Assembly: GCA_964420285.1 (NCBI GenBank)
Contig: CAYQTE010000094.1
Coordinates: 1-14,241 of the forward strand
Length of the DNA: 14,241 nucleotides
Source: CAYQTE01 sp964420285
Lineage (GTDB): Bacteria > Planctomycetota > Phycisphaerae > Tepidisphaerales > Tepidisphaeraceae
Reading direction: 5' to 3'
The notes below the pieces were generated by a model. It worked only from the letters and a program-made list of their open reading frames with translations, searched no databases and was not told the DNA's origin. Positions within the stretch are counted from its first letter, which is position 1; each line of letters begins with the position of its first letter. This document shows positions 7,331 through 14,069 of this stretch, piece by piece. A program made the translations under genes and the position numbers.

Positions 7331-8293
7331 ATGACCACTCGATTCGCCTTCGCGGCATTCACACTCGCCCTCGCCTGCACACTGGCTCTTGCTCAAGACG
7401 CCGCCAGTGCTCCACCTGCCGCACAACCGCACGGCGTCAGCGACGCCGCACAGCCCTCGACTCAGCCCCAGGCAACTGCACCCGATCTCCCCGGCGATGA
7501 TTGCGATCTGGCGGCCGCCGTGGCCCTGGCCGATTCCATCATCGTCGCCAAGGCGGCGGATATTGATTCGGCCAAACAAACAATCGAAAGCCGCGAAGGC
7601 ACGTTTGGCCTTGCTCACCTTTCGGTCAGCCGATGGCTCAAGGGCCAGGCCAACGACAAGCCTGTCGCCTATCTCCCCGTCGTCACCGCCGATGATGCCG
7701 ATCCGCCCCGCGTCGCCGTTAACGCCACCGTCGTGATGTTCCTCGCCCGCGACGGGGAATCGCCCATCCTTTTCAAGGCTCTGGCCGCCGACGATCGCAC
7801 CATCGCCTCGATCGCCGACTTGATCAAAACACCCCCGCCCGCTCAACCGGCCGGCACGCTCGGGTGCGACATCCTCATTTCCGATCCCCCGGCCATCATG
7901 GCCGGCACTCTACTGGCCGCCCTGGCCCTGACTAATAACGGCGACCAGCCGATCCGCATTTGCGTCGCCGGCTCGCCTGTCAACGGCGTGATCACCGACG
8001 CCAACAACAAAATCACCGGCAGCGACGTCCGCTTCGAAGCCGACAAATTCAACGCCGCCCCGCCTCCCGATTACGAAATGGCCCGCCAGATCGTCACCAT
8101 CCCCGCCAAACGCACCTTCCGCCTGGCCGTCGGCTACGCCGTCCCCGAAACCGGCCCCCTTACCCTGACCGGCCATTTCTCCGTCTCCCAATCCCTGGCC
8201 GATAAACTCAACCTCTGGCAAGGCAGCATCGACGCCAAACCGCACGCCATCGTCATCCCGGCCCCGCAACCACCGCCGCCACCTCAGCCGTAG
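7331..8293 (+). CDS. secreted protein of unknown function with Pro-rich tail
   Basis: I do not recognise this 320-residue protein. Residues 1-21 form a typical Sec signal peptide with likely cleavage after LALA. An Ala/Pro/Gln-rich linker follows to about residue 55. Residues 60-160 form a first domain (DSIIVAKA, HLSVSRWLKGQ, TVVMFLARDGE) of alternating beta-like strands, reminiscent of secreted domains that begin 'ADSIVVG' and carry 'VxRxLKG'. A second all-beta-looking domain spans about 175-305 (IMAGTLLAALALTNNGDQPI, IVTIPAKRTFRLAVGYAV), which may be a beta-sandwich. The tail is PAPQPPPPPQP. AGGA lies 7 nt before the ATG. The gene is 88 bp downstream of pabB on the same strand and ends convergently with the DAHP synthase gene. 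The domain suggestions come from reading the sequence only. Confidence 0.75.
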   Translation: MTTRFAFAAFTLALACTLALAQDAASAPPAAQPHGVSDAAQPSTQPQATAPDLPGDDCDLAAAVALADSIIVAKAADIDSAKQTIESREGTFGLAHLSVSRWLKGQANDKPVAYLPVVTADDADPPRVAVNATVVMFLARDGESPILFKALAADDRTIASIADLIKTPPPAQPAGTLGCDILISDPPAIMAGTLLAALALTNNGDQPIRICVAGSPVNGVITDANNKITGSDVRFEADKFNAAPPPDYEMARQIVTIPAKRTFRLAVGYAVPETGPLTLTGHFSVSQSLADKLNLWQGSIDAKPHAIVIPAPQPPPPPQP

Positions 8294-8316
8294 ACATTAC
8301 GCCCTCTGGCGATTCC

Positions 8317-8346
8317 CCGCCGTGGGCGGTATTCCTTCCCACCGCC
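8317..8346. terminator. possible bidirectional terminator region between convergent genes
   Basis: CCGCC-GTG-GGCGG (8317-8329) and the alternative pair GGCGGT (8325-8330) with ACCGCC (8341-8346) overlap, so only one can form at a time. They lie in the 211-bp gap between the stops of two convergent genes. No T-run follows on either strand. The rest of the gap to 8504 shows no gene. Confidence 0.3.
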
Positions 8347-8504
8347 AATTCGGGAGCACTTTCCTATATCGAAACCATGCGGTCGGACGGCCGAACCTGC
8401 TGACAGGCGGCCGACGCCACGAGCAGGGCGGAGGCAGGGACTTGGCGAAAACAGCCAGTTCACATCGTCTGTTGGGGTGGCGTTGGAGGTCAACAATCCC
8501 GCCC

Positions 8505-9527
8505 TTACACCTCCCGATCCACCGCCGCCGCGATCTTTCTCACCGCCTGCATCATCTGATTAAACTGCACCGGCGTGATCGACTGCGCGCCATCCGTCAG
8601 TGCGTGTTCCGGGTCGGTATGCACCTCGATGATCAATCCATCCGCGCCCGCAGCCACGGCCGCTCGGCACATCGCGTCGACCAAGTGACTCTTGCCCGTT
8701 CCCTGGCTCGGATCAACCACCACCGGCAGATGGCTGACGCGGTGCAATTCCGGCACGGCCGCAAGCGCCAGCGTGTTCCGCACGTAATCCTCGTAGGTGC
8801 GGATGCCGCGCTCGCAGAGGATCACCTGTTGATTGCCCTTGGCCATGATGTATTCGGCCGCAAGAAGGAATTCCTCCAGCGTCGCGCTCATGCCGCGCTT
8901 CAGCAGCACCGGCTTGGGCTGATCGCCCAGGGCATTGAGCAGATTGAAGTTCTGCATGTTCCTCGCCCCGACCTGCAACACGTCGGCGTATTTGGCCACC
9001 AGCGGAACCTGCTCGACGCTCATCACCTCCGTCACCACCGCCAATCCCGTTGCCTCGCGAGCCTGGGCCAGCAGTTCCAATCCCTTCTCGGCCAGACCCT
9101 GGAACGAATACGGATTGGTCCGCGGCTTATACGCTCCGCCACGCAAGGCGACGGCCCCGCCGTCCTTTACCGCGCGGGCCGTGTCCAGCAGCGATTTCTT
9201 ATTCTCAACGCTGCACGGCCCGGCGATGATGGCGACTTTCTTCCCGCCCACCACCGCGCCCAGCTTGCCGCCGAGGCTGACCTGCGACGTTTCGGTCTTG
9301 AGTTCCCGGCTGGCCATTTTGTAGGGCGCGAGGATGGGGACGATTCTCTCGACGCCGTCCACGAGTTCCAGGACCGATTTGTCCTTGAAGCGGTCATCCC
9401 CGACGCAGGCGACGACGGTTCGTTCGGTTCCGACGATGACATTTTCCTTGAGTCCCATTTCCCTGACCAACCTTACCACGTGCTCGACCTGAGATGGTGA
9501 CGAGCCGCATTTCATGACCACGATCAT
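8505..9527 (-). CDS. aroF: 3-deoxy-7-phosphoheptulonate (DAHP) synthase, type I-beta
   Basis: DAHP synthase condenses phosphoenolpyruvate and erythrose 4-phosphate, the first step of the shikimate pathway. The 340-residue protein has an N-terminal ferredoxin-like regulatory domain (about 1-70, starting MIVVMKCGSS), as in the Thermotoga-type enzymes where it mediates feedback inhibition. A TIM barrel follows with GPCS (metal-binding Cys105), KPRTNPYSF (134-142), QVGARN (185-190), LKRG (209-212), VDPSQGTGKS (271-280) and EVHTDPE (301-307). The frame is open to a TTG at 9659, but translation from there would cross an intrinsic terminator. The ATG at 9527 has GGAGG 4 nt upstream and gives the standard N-terminus, so I chose it. 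The 5' region carries a leader peptide and attenuator. The gene symbol aroF is a common name for this family, not proof of orthology to E. coli aroF. Confidence 0.95.
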   Translation of the reverse strand: MIVVMKCGSSPSQVEHVVRLVREMGLKENVIVGTERTVVACVGDDRFKDKSVLELVDGVERIVPILAPYKMASRELKTETSQVSLGGKLGAVVGGKKVAIIAGPCSVENKKSLLDTARAVKDGGAVALRGGAYKPRTNPYSFQGLAEKGLELLAQAREATGLAVVTEVMSVEQVPLVAKYADVLQVGARNMQNFNLLNALGDQPKPVLLKRGMSATLEEFLLAAEYIMAKGNQQVILCERGIRTYEDYVRNTLALAAVPELHRVSHLPVVVDPSQGTGKSHLVDAMCRAAVAAGADGLIIEVHTDPEHALTDGAQSITPVQFNQMMQAVRKIAAAVDREV

Positions 9528-9577
9528 TGTGCCTCCGCTGTATTCCCAAGGGCCTGCGTGAAAAACCGCCAACAAAA

Positions 9578-9604
9578 AAGCCCCGGGCTTTTGTCCCGAG
9601 GCTT
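9578..9604 (-). terminator. intrinsic terminator in the DAHP synthase leader (attenuator)
   Basis: Read on the minus strand, AAGCCUCGGG (9604-9595) pairs with CCCGGGGCUU (9587-9578) around a 7-nt loop, with one G-U pair. The stem runs directly into a U-run: the last two U of the stem plus four more (9577-9574). It lies 51 bp before the DAHP synthase start codon, so it would stop transcription before the gene. Confidence 0.85.
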
Positions 9605-9639
9605 CGATCGTCTGTTTCGTTATCGTGAAGTCGCTCAGG
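9595..9639 (-). promoter_or_regulatory. antiterminator alternative to the attenuator hairpin
   Basis: On the minus-strand RNA, CCUGAG-CGA-CUUC (9639-9627) can pair with GAAG-C-CUCGGG (9605-9595): 6 + 4 base pairs with a small internal loop. The second strand is the 5' arm of the terminator, so the two structures exclude each other. The first strand contains the UGA stop of the leader ORF. It can also pair with GUCGC-AGG (9705-9698) at the start of the leader ORF, giving the classic 1:2, 2:3 and 3:4 arrangement. Confidence 0.7.
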
Positions 9640-9709
9640 ACGCTGGTTGGGCGCGCCAATAAAAACTGGTGCTAAACCAAAACCCAAAGCTCGTCGCCTG
9701 CGACATCAT
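9635..9709 (-). CDS. aromatic-amino-acid leader peptide of the DAHP synthase attenuator
   Basis: This 24-codon ORF begins with two tandem AUG codons (9709 and 9706) and ends at UGA (9637-9635). Residues 7-18 read SFGFWFSTSFYW. Seven of 24 codons are aromatic: Phe at 8, 10, 12 and 16, Trp at 11 and 18, Tyr at 17. Its stop lies in the antiterminator strand, so a ribosome finishing the peptide would mask that strand and let the terminator form. A ribosome stalled on scarce Phe, Tyr or Trp tRNA would leave it free to form the antiterminator. No Shine-Dalgarno is present; the predicted transcript start is about 3 nt before the first AUG. The reading frame differs from that of the DAHP synthase gene. 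Attenuation is inferred from this combined architecture, by analogy with the trp and phe leaders. Confidence 0.8.
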   Translation of the reverse strand: MMSQATSFGFWFSTSFYWRAQPAS

Positions 9710-9718
9710 TCGACGGCT

Positions 9719-9747
9719 TGTATACCACATCCCCCTGTACCAGTCAA
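9719..9747 (-). promoter_or_regulatory. sigma70-type promoter of the DAHP synthase leader
   Basis: On the minus strand TTGACT (9747-9742) and TATACA (9724-9719) are separated by exactly 17 bp, and TGG directly before the -10 forms an extended -10. Transcription should start near 9712, just upstream of the leader-peptide AUG at 9709. Confidence 0.7.
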
Positions 9748-9772
9748 AGTCCATCGGCAATTGATGCGCCGC

Positions 9773-9801
9773 TTGTCCCGCCCACTCCGGCCCGCTATCT
9801 T
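9773..9801 (+). promoter_or_regulatory. possible promoter of the amidohydrolase gene
   Basis: TTGTCC (9773-9778) and TATCTT (9796-9801) are spaced by 17 bp, each matching 4/6 of consensus. The start would be near 9808, about 9 nt before the ATG at 9817. It would be back to back with the DAHP synthase promoter. Confidence 0.4.
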
Positions 9802-9816
9802 CTGCGCGGCTATAGA

Positions 9817-10632
9817 ATGACCGCTCGCATCCTCGCCCATCACGCTCACGTGTTCCCGGCCGATGTTAATCCGGCCGGGACTATTGCCCGCCTGCTCTCG
9901 CTTCTGGACGCCTGCGCCATCGAGCAGGCCGTCTGTTTTGCCCCGTTCGCGCAGCACTCGGCGGCCGGTTTTGATCCCAACGGCTGGCTGGCGGGCGAAT
10001 TGAAGAATCAGCCGCGGCTCAGCGGGTTTGGCACGATCGACTTTGCCGCAAGCAATTTCCCCGATCAGGTTCGCCGGGCGGTTGATCTGGGATTTTGCGG
10101 GCTGAAGCTGCATCCCAACGCGCAGAAATTCGCGGTTCTGGGTCAGCCCGCTCGTGAGGTTTACGCGGCCGCTCAGGACGCCGATCTGTTTCTTACGTTC
10201 CACACCGGCGTTCATCGGTCCCGGCTGGCGGATTGCCGGCTGATCGACTTCGACCAGATTGCCTGGGATTATCCCAATCTGCGTTTCAGCATGGAGCACA
10301 TGGGCGGCTACCATTTCTTCAATGAGGCGCTGGCCGTTATTTTCAATCATGTTCCGCCGCCGTGGAAACCGGGCAAGTGCCGGCTTTTCGCGGGTCTGGC
10401 CAGCGTGTTCACGCAGCATCAGAACCGATTCTGGTATCTATCCCCCGAACAGATCAGGGAACTGATCGCGCAGGTCGGCTCGACACAGGTGATCTTCGGC
10501 CTGGATTTCCCGTACAATCTCGAACGCGAAACGCAGATGGCACTGACGACGCTCAGGAGCCTGGGCCTGCCGGAGTCCGATCTGAATAACATTCTGGGTG
10601 ACAACCTCCGTCGCGAATTGTCGATCCCATGA
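9817..10632 (+). CDS. metal-dependent amidohydrolase, amidohydrolase 2 family (TIM barrel)
   Basis: This 271-residue protein has the layout of the PF04909-type hydrolase/decarboxylase family. An N-terminal HAH metal-binding pair (His9, His11) lies in HHAHVFP. Then come GFCGLKLHP, a FHTG histidine, the SMEHMGG histidine and a late acidic residue in IFGLDFPY, followed by the closing ILGDNLRREL. The metal set H-x-H, His, His, Asp is therefore present. The substrate cannot be told from the sequence; family members act on small cyclic amides, carboxylates and lactone-like compounds. The frame is open back to 9718, but that part overlaps the divergent promoter, so the ATG at 9817 is the better start. 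There is no Shine-Dalgarno. The Trm112-like gene follows 27 bp downstream, so the two are probably co-transcribed. Confidence 0.85.
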   Translation: MTARILAHHAHVFPADVNPAGTIARLLSLLDACAIEQAVCFAPFAQHSAAGFDPNGWLAGELKNQPRLSGFGTIDFAASNFPDQVRRAVDLGFCGLKLHPNAQKFAVLGQPAREVYAAAQDADLFLTFHTGVHRSRLADCRLIDFDQIAWDYPNLRFSMEHMGGYHFFNEALAVIFNHVPPPWKPGKCRLFAGLASVFTQHQNRFWYLSPEQIRELIAQVGSTQVIFGLDFPYNLERETQMALTTLRSLGLPESDLNNILGDNLRRELSIP

Positions 10633-10659
10633 CAGCCGTTTTTTGGAGCAGAGACGCCA

Positions 10660-10896
10660 ATGACCACACCGACACCCGCCGTGATTGATCCCGAATTTCT
10701 GGCCATGTTACGTTGCCCGCTGACGCGCAGTCCGCTTCGCGTCGAGGGACAGTATCTCGTGGCGGAGGTTGGCGGCCTGCGCTACCCGATCCGCGACGGG
10801 TTTCCGGTCATGCTGATCGAGGAAGCCAAACTCCCCGCCGGCATCGCGACGCTCGATGAATTCAAGAGACGCTTCGCGGGGCAGATCCCGGAGTGA
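10660..10896 (+). CDS. Trm112-like small protein
   Basis: The 78-residue protein matches the Trm112/UPF0434 (YcaR-like) family: an N-terminal helix (DPEFLAMLRCP), a short beta core (YLVAEVGGLRYPIRDGFPVML) and a C-terminal tail. In YcaR and Trm112 the CPxC motif helps bind zinc; here it reads CPLT, leaving a single cysteine (19), so the zinc site appears lost. Trm112 proteins in eukaryotes and archaea activate methyltransferases, and the bacterial role is unclear. GGAG lies 11 nt before the ATG. It is 27 bp downstream of the amidohydrolase gene. The family call is good, but no methyltransferase is next to it to suggest a partner. Confidence 0.85.
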   Translation: MTTPTPAVIDPEFLAMLRCPLTRSPLRVEGQYLVAEVGGLRYPIRDGFPVMLIEEAKLPAGIATLDEFKRRFAGQIPE

Positions 10897-10926
10897 TGCC
10901 AGCGGCGGCGTTTCAAGATAAGCTCG

Positions 10927-10950
10927 CGCGGAGGCGCGGGGGCGCAGAGG
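10927..10950. repeat. three degenerate 8-bp tandem units, CGCGGAGG type
   Basis: CGCGGAGG, CGCGGGGG and CGCAGAGG follow each other between two convergent genes. CGCGC-GGAG-GCGCG (10925-10938) in the same place can form a small hairpin. It resembles the ACGGAGG-type intergenic repeats near the right end of the window. Confidence 0.5.
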
Positions 10951-10971
10951 GAATGCGGGACCGTTCTCGGA

Positions 10972-11322
10972 TTACAGCCACTGCTTCATGGCTGGCTCCA
11001 GAAAAATGACCAACGGACAAACCGCAAGAAAGCCAACTGTCACGCCGGCAATCGCCTTCGCGGACGCGCCTCGCTTTTGCAATGATACGATCCCGCAAAT
11101 CGCGCCAGGGAGCCCGCAGCAAAACATGGCGAGAATCGACAAATCGCCCAACCCTTCGGCCATCTCGCCGGGCAGTTTCGGCTGTTCCAAGATCATGTAT
11201 GCCAGCACAAGACCAGAAGCCAAAGCCAGCATCGCCAATGCTACGGATGCCCAAGCCCACCAATCCGGCCCCTTGGGACCGGGCGGGGTTTCGTAGAACA
11301 GCTTTCTTGGCTCGCTGCTCAT
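10972..11322 (-). CDS. small membrane protein, DUF4190-like
   Basis: The 116-residue protein has a short Pro-rich cytoplasmic-looking start and three hydrophobic segments at about 21-43, 58-80 and 88-108. The pattern GLPGAICGIVSLQKRGASAKAIAGVTVGF, with small residues and a Gly-Ile-Val/Ser-Leu turn, is like DUF4190-type proteins, which have no known biochemical role. The ATG at 11322 lies 4 nt after the stop of the beta-propeller gene, and the junction reads TGA-GAGG-ATG. The Shine-Dalgarno is thus too close for normal initiation and translational coupling is likely. The frame is open a further 21 codons upstream inside the preceding gene, but those residues are basic and unlike a membrane protein start. 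Confidence 0.7.
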   Translation of the reverse strand: MSSEPRKLFYETPPGPKGPDWWAWASVALAMLALASGLVLAYMILEQPKLPGEMAEGLGDLSILAMFCCGLPGAICGIVSLQKRGASAKAIAGVTVGFLAVCPLVIFLEPAMKQWL

Positions 11323-11326
11323 CCTC

Positions 11327-12553
11327 TCATTCAATGACGAACATCGAGACCGACGTGTCGTCGCGGATGTACATGGTGTTGCCATCCACCACCGGGAAGG
11401 CGAAGACCGGCGCCGTGCTGACGGTGATCGTGGCCAATTCGGAATACGCCGTGCCGTCGGGCTTGAACGCGATCAGCGTCGATGTGCTGGGCATCGCCAG
11501 CAGCACCGAGCCGGCATCCACGATCGCGCCGTAGGTTGTGCGGCGGTTGGTGGCGTCCGACCAGGCCGTCTCGCCCGTCGCAGCCTTGACGCAGAAAAAC
11601 GTTGACTTGTCGGACAATCCGTAAATAAAGCCGTCCTTCAGCACCGGCGTGTTGAACTGCGTGCCCATCGTGGCGTTCTTCCAGGTCTGCGTCGCGGTGA
11701 AGGTGTCGCCGGTCTTGGCCACCTTCACGGCCGTCATGCCGCGAGCCTGGCCGGTGAAGATCACCGTGCTGCCATCGACGATCGGCGTGGCGGCGTTATA
11801 GCCCATGCCGGTCACGGCGAACGGGAGTTTCCACAACAGTTTGCCGTCGGCGGTACCGATGCTTACGATATTGGATTCGGTCTGCGTGACGATCTGCTTG
11901 ACGCCTTCGACGGTGAGCAGCACGGGCGATGCGTAGCCCGGCCCATCACCGGTCCACTTCCATTTGACGTCGCCGGTCTTGAGATCGAGCGCCTCAACGG
12001 TGCCGGCATTCCGGCCGCCCAGGTGCGCGATGACGTTCCCATCGACAACGATCGGCGACATGCTGGTGAAGAACTGCGGCGCCGTCTTGATATCGTCCTT
12101 GCGCCATTCCATCTTTCCCGTGACCGCGTCCAGGCATGACAATACGCCGCCGACGCCGAGCGTGATGACGTGGCCATCGGCGACCGTCGGGCTGCTGCGC
12201 GGGCCGGGGTGACCGCGAGCCGCTCCGGTGACGGCCGTCGCGGCGTACTTGTCAGTCCAGACTTCCTTGCCCGTGGCGGCGTCGAGGCACATGGTCACTT
12301 CATCAGTACCCTGCCGGCCGAAGGTGTACAGCTTGTCCTTCACCAGGGCCGGCGTCGAATCGCCTGATCCGACGGTCACTTTCCATTTGGCGGTCAGGGT
12401 CTTTGGCCAGGCGGCCGGAGCCTTGAAGTTGGTCACCTTGGCGTTGCGATCGGCGCCCATCCATTGCGGCCAGTCATCGGCCCGCAGGACGCTTGCACAT
12501 ACCAGAATCGTACAGCCGACGAATACAACCATTTGTCTGGAGAGACGTGACAT
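11327..12553 (-). CDS. secreted PQQ-like beta-propeller repeat protein
   Basis: The 408-residue protein begins with a Sec signal peptide (residues 1-25, cleavage likely after VLRA) and a mature end DDWPQWMG. DWPQW-type starts are common in secreted PQQ-like repeat proteins of planctomycetes. At least seven propeller-type units can be read, each with a pattern like 'V-DGxVI...LDxxTGKxxW': for example CLDAATGKEVW, CLDAVTGKMEW, ALDLKTGDVKW, GTADGKLLW and VKAATGETAW. No dehydrogenase or haem-binding motif is present, so it is probably a structural or binding propeller and not an enzyme. The ATG at 12553 has AAAGGA about 6-7 nt upstream. The open frame extends to 12664, but residues there are not signal-like. 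The small membrane protein gene follows with 4 nt between. Confidence 0.88.
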   Translation of the reverse strand: MSRLSRQMVVFVGCTILVCASVLRADDWPQWMGADRNAKVTNFKAPAAWPKTLTAKWKVTVGSGDSTPALVKDKLYTFGRQGTDEVTMCLDAATGKEVWTDKYAATAVTGAARGHPGPRSSPTVADGHVITLGVGGVLSCLDAVTGKMEWRKDDIKTAPQFFTSMSPIVVDGNVIAHLGGRNAGTVEALDLKTGDVKWKWTGDGPGYASPVLLTVEGVKQIVTQTESNIVSIGTADGKLLWKLPFAVTGMGYNAATPIVDGSTVIFTGQARGMTAVKVAKTGDTFTATQTWKNATMGTQFNTPVLKDGFIYGLSDKSTFFCVKAATGETAWSDATNRRTTYGAIVDAGSVLLAMPSTSTLIAFKPDGTAYSELATITVSTAPVFAFPVVDGNTMYIRDDTSVSMFVIE

Positions 12554-12716
12554 GGCGGATCCTTTCTGTTGAAGGTCATGCGGCTTGAATTGCGAGAGAC
12601 CGCTGACCGCAGGTCGAAATGCTACCGCGCCGCCAGAACCCACACCAGATGCCAGCGACCACAATCTCCTTTATTTCGGCGCATGCCGCAGGTTAAGATT
12701 CCGGCAAGGACGCCTC

Positions 12717-13832
12717 ATGCGAAAATTCCGCTACGTGATGATCGGTGGATTTCTGGGCGCGGGCAAAACCGCCGCCAGCATCAAATTGGCCGAGCACTTG
12801 GATTCCCGCGGCCTGCGGGCCGGGCTTATCACCAACGACCAGAGCGTTAACCTCGTCGATACCGCGCGTGTGCGGGCGGCCGGGTTTCCCGTCCAGGAAA
12901 TCACCGGCGGCTGCTTCTGCTGCAAGTTCAACACTCTGGTCGAGGCCTCGCGTCAGCTCACCAGGTCCGCCGCGCCCGATGTCCTGATCGCTGAGCCGGT
13001 GGGCTCCTGCACCGATCTCATGGCCACCGTCGGCTATCCGCTGCGACAGCTTTACGGCGACGATTATGACCTGTCGCCTCTCTCGGTCCTGGTTGATCCC
13101 ATCCGCTGCGCCCGCATACTGGGAATCGCCGACGGCAGGAACTTCTCCGAGAAAGTCCTCTATGTCTACCGCAAGCAGCTTGAAGAGGCCGAGTTGCTGG
13201 TCATTAACAAGGTGGATCTGCTGACCGCCGCGGATCGTCGCGCGCTGGCCGATGCGGTCAAGAAGCAGTTTCCCCGCGCGCGGGTGTTTGAGGTGTCGTG
13301 CCGCACCGGCGAAGGGCTGGCGGACTGGTTCGGGTGCCTGCTGGCGGATCAACTCGGTCGCCGTCCGGCCATGGACGTGGATTACGACCTCTACGCGCTT
13401 GGCGAAGCGCTGCTCGGCTGGCTCAACGCCACCGCGCACGTGAAGGCTTCGCTGCCATTCGACGGCAATCAGTGGCTTCTCGCCCTGGCCTCGAATTTGC
13501 GCGGGCAACTGAACAACGCCGGCATCGAAATCGCCCATCTCAAGATGACACTGGTTCCCGACGAAGGGCCGGACCTCGCCGCCGTCAGCCTGACCAACAC
13601 CGCCGCCGACTCGCAATTGACCCATGCTCTGCGAGCCCCGTTGGCCGACGGCCTGCTGACGGTGAACCTGCGCGCCGAGGCCGACCCGGAAATCCTCGAT
13701 CGACAGGTGCGCCATTCGCTGGCCGGTTCCTCTCCCGTGGCGGCGGTTCTGGACTCGATCAGCGCCTTTCGCCCCGGCCGGCCCAATCCCACGCACCGGA
13801 TGGCAACGGCCGGCGAAACGCGGGTCGGCTGA
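12717..13832 (+). CDS. G3E-family GTPase (CobW/HypB/UreG nucleotide-binding domain)
   Basis: The 371-residue protein carries the marks of COG0523-type metal-chaperone GTPases: Walker A GGFLGAGKT (10-18), the metal-binding CxCC motif GGCFCC (64-69), EPVGSC (93-98) in the switch II position, and the guanine-specificity motif NKVD (164-167). Family members insert or traffic metals such as cobalt, nickel or zinc in the cytoplasm. There is no His-rich metal-binding loop. The C-terminal part (about 215-371) does not obviously look like the usual CobW C-terminal domain. AAGGA lies 6 nt before the ATG at 12717. The frame is open to 12585, but the upstream residues are not conserved-looking. It is divergent from the beta-propeller gene. 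No cobalamin, urease or hydrogenase gene is nearby, so the metal and client are unknown. Confidence 0.88.
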   Translation: MRKFRYVMIGGFLGAGKTAASIKLAEHLDSRGLRAGLITNDQSVNLVDTARVRAAGFPVQEITGGCFCCKFNTLVEASRQLTRSAAPDVLIAEPVGSCTDLMATVGYPLRQLYGDDYDLSPLSVLVDPIRCARILGIADGRNFSEKVLYVYRKQLEEAELLVINKVDLLTAADRRALADAVKKQFPRARVFEVSCRTGEGLADWFGCLLADQLGRRPAMDVDYDLYALGEALLGWLNATAHVKASLPFDGNQWLLALASNLRGQLNNAGIEIAHLKMTLVPDEGPDLAAVSLTNTAADSQLTHALRAPLADGLLTVNLRAEADPEILDRQVRHSLAGSSPVAAVLDSISAFRPGRPNPTHRMATAGETRVG

Positions 13833-14069
13833 AGAAAGTGCGCGATCCTGCTGGCGGCCGTCCTTGCTCCCCGGCGGCTGTTTCGACGCACACACGCCCG
13901 GAATCCCAGCCGCGCTCCGCACCGGGAATTTTCCCTAACTGATTTGCCAGATTGGAGTTGCGACACAAATAGCCCCAAGGCCCCGCGGACGCCACCCTCA
14001 TTTCCAGCCGGATATCGCGGTTTACGCCAAACATCGCGTCCAAAACGTGCCCCAAATGTCGCGAAAAAG

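Noticed and set aside
8322..9500. A 392-codon open frame on the plus strand across the DAHP synthase gene
   Set aside because: It is antisense to a strongly supported enzyme and is His/Arg/Gln-rich in the way expected of a complementary frame.
9718..9816. A 33-residue N-terminal extension of the amidohydrolase
   Set aside because: It overlaps both divergent promoters, has no conserved look, and the HAH metal motif sits at the normal distance from the ATG at 9817.
12693..13922. A 409-codon open frame on the minus strand across the G3E GTPase gene
   Set aside because: Antisense shadow with no domain or ribosome binding site; the plus-strand frame has Walker A, CFCC and NKVD.
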